Assembly (NCBI GenBank): GCA_041687455.1 | Contig: JAWLBY010000022.1 | Span: 1 to 62,680, forward strand | From: JAWLBY01 sp041687455 | GTDB taxonomy: Bacteria; Pseudomonadota; Gammaproteobacteria; Xanthomonadales; Xanthomonadaceae | DNA: 62,680 nt | Reading direction: 5' to 3' | Shown here: positions 58,912 through 62,680 of the stretch, piece by piece | How positions within the stretch are numbered: position 1 is the stretch's first letter | Layout: each line of letters opens with the position of its first letter | The notes under the pieces: generated by a model | The model's database searches: none | The model's input: only the letters and a program-made list of their open reading frames with translations | What the model was told of the DNA's origin: nothing | Program-made: the position numbers and the translations under genes

Positions 58912-60603
58912 ATGTCCGTTCGTATGCTGAGCCTGACGATCTCCGCCGCGCTGGTCGCGCTGGCCTGCGGCTGCCAGTCGCAGACCGCGCCGGTCGACGT
59001 ATCGACCGATGCCGCATCGGCACAGCGGCCGGACGTCTCGTACGCGGCCCGGCACATCGACGACTACGCCACGGTCCGGCTGTCCGCCGACCTGTCGCAC
59101 CTGTCGGAGCGTCAGCGGCAGATGATCGGAGTTCTGGTCGATGCCGCACAGGCGATCGAGCCGATCTTCTGGCAGCAGGTCTGGGGCGACCGGGACACGC
59201 TGCTGGCGCGCGCCCCCGATCAGGTCACCCGCCGCTTCATCGAGGTCAACTACGGTCCGTGGGATCGGCTCGGCGACGACCGGCCGTTTGTCGAAGGCAT
59301 CGGTGAGCGCCCGCCGGGCGCCCGCTTCTATCCGGATGACATGACGCGCGAGGAGTTCGAAGCAGCCGATCTGCCGGACAAGCAGGGCCTCTACTCGGTG
59401 TTGCGCCGTGACGCACAGGGCCGGTTGAACGTCGTTCCCTACCACGTGGCGTTCCGCACCGAACTCGAACACGCCGCCACGCTGCTGCGCCAGGCTGCCG
59501 GGCTGGCCGGGGACGACGGCTTCCGGCGCTACCTCGAACTGCGCGCTGCCGCGCTGCTCGATGACGACTACCAGCCGAGCGACTTCGCCTGGATGGAGAT
59601 GAAGAGCAATCCGGTCGACATAGTGATCGGTCCGATCGAGACCTACCAGGACGCATTGTTCGGATACAAGGCAGCGTTCGAGGCCTACGTGCTGGTCAAG
59701 GATCTGGCCTGGAGCGAGCGACTGTCGCGCTTCGCGAAGTACCTGCCGGAGCTGCAGCGGGAACTGCCGGTCGACCAGCGCTACAAGAGCGAATCGCCGG
59801 GCAGTGATGCCGATCTGAATGCCTACGACGCGGTCTACTACGCCGGTGACGCGAACTCCGGCGCCAAGACGATTGCGATCAACCTCCCGAACGACGAACA
59901 GGTGCAACTGGAGAAAGGCTCCCGCCGGCTGCAGTTGAAGAACGCGATGCGGGCCAAGTTCGATCGCATCCTGTTGCCGATCGCCGAAGAATTGATCGCT
60001 CCCGAGCAGCTCGCGCATGTTCAGTTCGATGCGTTCTTCGAGAACGTGATGTTCCACGAGGTGGCGCACGGCCTCGGCATCAAGAACACGATCAACGAAC
60101 GCGGCACCGTCCGCGAAGCACTGAAAGACACTGCGAGCAGCCTCGAGGAGGGCAAGGCCGACATCCTCGGCCTGTACATGATCGGCAAGCTCGCCGAACG
60201 GGGCGAACTCGACCCGACCAGGCTGGACGACAACTACGTGACCTTCCTTGCCGGCATCTTCCGCTCGGTGCGCTTCGGAGCGAGCAGCGCGCACGGCCAG
60301 GCCAACATGGTGGCCTTCAACTTCCTGCAGCAGGCCGGTGCTTTCAGCCGCGACGAGGCGAGCGGGCGCTACCGGGTGGATTTCGAACGGATGAGGGCCG
60401 CAGTGGATACGTTGTCGGCAAGGATCCTCGAGCTGCAGGGCAATGGCGATCATGCCGGTGCAACCGCAATGAACACGTCGCTCGGCGTTATCGGGAGCGA
60501 GCTCGCCGGAGACCTGGAGCGCCTGCAGTCGCGCGCCATTCCGGTCGACATCGTGTTCGAGCAGGGGCGCGAAGTGCTCGGCCTGCCGACTCGCGCTCGG
60601 TGA
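58912..60603 (+). CDS. M49-like zinc metallopeptidase lipoprotein
   Basis: A 563-residue protein with a lipoprotein signal peptide (LVALACGC; the lipidated Cys is probably one of the two). The zinc site HEVAHGLG has H382/H386, with the third ligand in LEEGKADILGLY (E412-E413). The architecture resembles bacterial dipeptidyl-peptidase III relatives (M49), but the motif is a standard HEXXH rather than the HEXXGH of eukaryotic DPP III. A GGAGG at 58901-58905 fits ATG 58912 better than ATG 58906. It should cleave peptides in the periplasm. Confidence 0.85.
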   Translation: MSVRMLSLTISAALVALACGCQSQTAPVDVSTDAASAQRPDVSYAARHIDDYATVRLSADLSHLSERQRQMIGVLVDAAQAIEPIFWQQVWGDRDTLLARAPDQVTRRFIEVNYGPWDRLGDDRPFVEGIGERPPGARFYPDDMTREEFEAADLPDKQGLYSVLRRDAQGRLNVVPYHVAFRTELEHAATLLRQAAGLAGDDGFRRYLELRAAALLDDDYQPSDFAWMEMKSNPVDIVIGPIETYQDALFGYKAAFEAYVLVKDLAWSERLSRFAKYLPELQRELPVDQRYKSESPGSDADLNAYDAVYYAGDANSGAKTIAINLPNDEQVQLEKGSRRLQLKNAMRAKFDRILLPIAEELIAPEQLAHVQFDAFFENVMFHEVAHGLGIKNTINERGTVREALKDTASSLEEGKADILGLYMIGKLAERGELDPTRLDDNYVTFLAGIFRSVRFGASSAHGQANMVAFNFLQQAGAFSRDEASGRYRVDFERMRAAVDTLSARILELQGNGDHAGATAMNTSLGVIGSELAGDLERLQSRAIPVDIVFEQGREVLGLPTRAR

Positions 60604-60622
60604 CAACGCGCTGGTTTCGGCG

Positions 60623-61393
60623 TCATTGCTGCCAGTCGCGCAGTCCGTACTTTTTCAGCAGCGCAGCCAGCTCGCCTGATGCGCGCATTCTCGCGACACC
60701 CTCGCTGAGCTGTCGCGCGTATTCGCTGCTGCGCTCGCCACCGGGCGGGAATGCGATGTACAGCGGATCCTCGCCGAGATTTCCCGCAATCTCGAAGTTG
60801 CCCTGTTGCCCGGTGTCGGCGAGGAAGTACTCGATGACGTTACGGTCTTCGACTGCCGCGCCGATGCGGCCGGCGGCGAGTTTCTTGATGTTGGTCGATA
60901 ACGCATCATCACCGGAGGCGACCTGCACCCGCCTCGCATCCTTCTCGTGCTCGGTGATGTAGGCATCGAGCTCGTCGCCGTAGCTGTAGTCGCGGATCGA
61001 TCCGAAACTGATCTCGGCGAGCGAGCCGATGTCGCGGTAGCGCCAGGAAGCGCCCTTCGGCACGACGAACACGTTCGAACTGACGCCGAGTGCGTTCTCC
61101 GGGTAAACGAAGTCGGGAGCATCGCCCCTGGCGGCGCCGACGATTGCATCGAACCTGCCCTTTCGCGCCTCCTCGATCGCGCGCGACCACGGCATGTTCC
61201 GATAGTCGATCGTGTGTCCCGCCTCACCGAGTATCTGCTGCGCGAGCTCGATCATGTAGCCGGGCTTGTCCGAGCCGGGAGTGCAGTTGTACGGACACCA
61301 CTCGTCGGCGACGATGGTGATCGTCGCGGCCTGACCAGAAAAGACAAATGCCAGCGCGAGCACCGCCGCTGAAGGCAGGGTCGGAATCTTCAT
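60623..61393 (-). CDS. Periplasmic solute-binding protein (PBPb type)
   Basis: A 256-residue family-3 solute-binding protein: signal peptide (LPSAAVLALAFVFSGQA), then ADEWCPYNCTPGSDKPGYMIELAQQIL, MPWSRAIEEARKGRFDAIVGA, and a C-terminal LLKKYGLRDW. Such proteins bind amino acids or serve as sensory receptors. No permease or ATPase gene is adjacent, so it may be an orphan or feed a distant transporter. C-x-x-x-C (CPYNC) in the binding cleft is unusual and might form a disulfide. Confidence 0.88.
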   Translation of the reverse strand: MKIPTLPSAAVLALAFVFSGQAATITIVADEWCPYNCTPGSDKPGYMIELAQQILGEAGHTIDYRNMPWSRAIEEARKGRFDAIVGAARGDAPDFVYPENALGVSSNVFVVPKGASWRYRDIGSLAEISFGSIRDYSYGDELDAYITEHEKDARRVQVASGDDALSTNIKKLAAGRIGAAVEDRNVIEYFLADTGQQGNFEIAGNLGEDPLYIAFPPGGERSSEYARQLSEGVARMRASGELAALLKKYGLRDWQQ

Positions 61394-61524
61394 GCGCAAT
61401 CCCCCCGGGCGGCGCAAAGTAGGACGGGACGCACCGCGCCGCCTGGACGGAGCGCGCCGGTCCGCGATCGGACGGACCCATGGTACTCCGATCGCCTTGC
61501 CCGTCCATCGGCGGCGTTACCCGG

Positions 61525-62082
61525 TTACCGGTTCGCCAGCCGCATCAGGTCAATCGCGAATTCAGGTTCATACGGTGGGACATTGCACTCGATGACATCG
61601 ACCGGTGCGATTTGCAGCGTCACACCGACGATGTCGGCCTGTATCGGCAGCCGCCGCGCCAGGCGATCGACCAGGACGACCGTCGTTACGCTGGCGGCAC
61701 CACTCTCTTGCGCCCACTGCAGAACTCGAGCCATCGAATGGCCCTGGTAGAGCACATCGTCAACCAGCACCACGTGTCTTCCCTGTGGCGACAGCAGTTC
61801 ACCGTCTGGCGACTCAGCCAGGTGGGTCTCGGCGTGCAGCAGGGTCAAGTCGTCGCCGTAGCGCTTCACCAGGAGGTTCTGCCGATCAACTTTCGAAGAA
61901 CCGGGCAACCGGGCTATTGCGGCAGCCAGGCGATCCGCCAATGGCGCACCGCGGCGAAGCAAGCCGACCAGCAAGATGTCACGGCCGGCGAATCTGGCGA
62001 CCACTTCCCGCGCCATGCGATCGATCACCGCCTGCAGGTCGGCGTCGGTATACAGGCGGAATCGAGTCGACTCGGCAATCAT
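61525..62082 (-). CDS. Phosphoribosyltransferase (HPRT/PyrR-like)
   Basis: A 185-residue type-I PRTase: the PRPP loop is VVLVDDVLYQGHSMARVL, and ILLVGLLRRGAPLADRLA carries the dimer/hood region. Length and motifs fit hypoxanthine phosphoribosyltransferase or the PyrR regulator/uracil PRTase; I cannot separate these from the sequence. The start at ATG 62082 is preceded by AAGAGG. The C-terminus ends in LMRLANR. Confidence 0.85.
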   Translation of the reverse strand: MIAESTRFRLYTDADLQAVIDRMAREVVARFAGRDILLVGLLRRGAPLADRLAAAIARLPGSSKVDRQNLLVKRYGDDLTLLHAETHLAESPDGELLSPQGRHVVLVDDVLYQGHSMARVLQWAQESGAASVTTVVLVDRLARRLPIQADIVGVTLQIAPVDVIECNVPPYEPEFAIDLMRLANR

Positions 62083-62680
62083 CGGTGGCCTCTTGTCAAC
62101 GGATCGGCGGCATCGGAGTGTACGCGCGCCGCGAATCCATTGCGGAATGTGACGTGCGAGCTGAGCGCTTTCGGCCCGCGCACTGCGCACACGACGCGGC
62201 GGCATCACCCGAAGCGAGCGGAGCGGGCCTGGGCTCCCAGCACAAGACATCACCCCGCTCGTCGCTGGGAATACACAAACGCCAGGCCGTAGCGTCCGCA
62301 AATCCTTCAATCAGTCCCGACCGCTGCCACTCCGCACAGGAGTTGGACGGTTCACTGACCACGCTCGGACTTGGCGGCATTGCGCTCGCTCGGTCGGCGA
62401 GTCGCGGGATCGCCCGTTCGCTGCAGGGTCGAGGTCGGCGCACCGGCCGTGGTCATGCCGACCGACCACGGCCGGCGCTGGCTCGACGCGCTGCTGTCGC
62501 TGCGCGGCCCGTTCGGCGAAGTTCCATTCCAGGCCTGTTGCTGCGGGACGTGGCCGAGTGACGATGGCGTTCCGTGTCGATCGAGCCCGAGCGATCGCGC
62601 ACAACGCCCGCGATCTGCCTGCTTCAGCGAGCGGGCGTCGCGCGATGCCGGGAGAGCACTGCAGACGCCACGCGAGTTGC
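62083..62680. other. 598-bp terminal stretch with no convincing gene
   Basis: This end of the window should hold the phosphoribosyltransferase promoter. Open frames here are short, arginine-rich shadows. No RNA, repeat or mobile-element signal was identified. The window ends before the next gene is recognisable. Confidence 0.4.

Noticed and set aside
62083..62680. A protein gene at the right end
   Set aside because: Frames here are short or Arg-rich, with no Shine-Dalgarno or recognisable domain; the available sequence stops too soon.

Overview
The window is about 62.7 kb of GC-rich (roughly 68-70% by eye) chromosomal DNA. Genes are dense, often overlap by ATGA, and most encode housekeeping or envelope proteins. 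Several features point to a gammaproteobacterium of the order Xanthomonadales: an E3 of pyruvate dehydrogenase with its own lipoyl domain, a complete mlaFEDCBA operon, hemDXY, an ABC permease fused to an M1 peptidase, Xanthomonad-style REP-like palindromes, and a small RNA with C-rich loops that resembles sX13 of Xanthomonas. This placement is inferred from family knowledge. No rRNA, tRNA, CRISPR array, prophage or insertion sequence was seen.

Layout. 1-4.5 kb: aldehyde dehydrogenase, SDR, secreted amidohydrolase, then an HD-GYP remnant. 4.6-9.9 kb: a cyanophycin-synthetase-like Mur ligase that has lost its P-loop, divergent from an acyltransferase/YheT hydrolase pair, then a TPR protein with a degenerate sulfotransferase domain. 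10-15.4 kb: uppP divergent from mlaFEDCBA, then folE. 16.6-26.3 kb (minus strand): pyruvate dehydrogenase E2 and E3, separated by a six-kilobase signalling cluster of CheB/CheR-PAS hybrid, histidine kinase, LuxR-type regulator, degenerate receiver and CheR-TPR protein. 26.5-34.2 kb: an ABC ATPase with its permease/M1 peptidase fusion, a YdcF-like protein, hemF, a minus-strand sRNA and xthA. 34.3-40.9 kb: M20 peptidase, a YfiR-hybrid kinase pair and two overlapping amidohydrolases, one without metal ligands. 41-46 kb: SPFH protein, rsmG-parA-parB, a sugar epimerase, rpmB-rpmG. 46-54.6 kb: EF-hand protein, desaturase, mutM, thioesterase, then hemD-hemX-hemY with a methyltransferase, acyltransferase and polysaccharide deacetylase. 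54.7-62.1 kb: thiolase, a methyltransferase with an N-terminal beta domain, an unknown protein, GNAT, M49-like lipoprotein peptidase, solute-binding protein and a phosphoribosyltransferase. The last 0.6 kb shows no convincing gene.

How it fits together. The Mla genes form a retrograde phospholipid transport machine; UppP, the acyltransferases, the YdcF-like protein and the sugar enzymes also serve the envelope. hemF and hemDXY cover part of heme synthesis. PDH E2/E3 are core metabolism with a sensory cassette placed between them. A repeated theme is the degenerate paralogue: Mur ligase without P-loop, receiver without acidic pocket, CheB without nucleophile, amidohydrolase without metal ligands, sulfotransferase without its PAPS loop. 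Several of these sit beside an intact partner. The most interesting candidates for new biology are the sX13-like sRNA, the PDH-embedded signalling cassette, the YfiR-CHASE8 kinase (output domain swapped relative to YfiN), and the amidohydrolase enzyme/pseudoenzyme pair.
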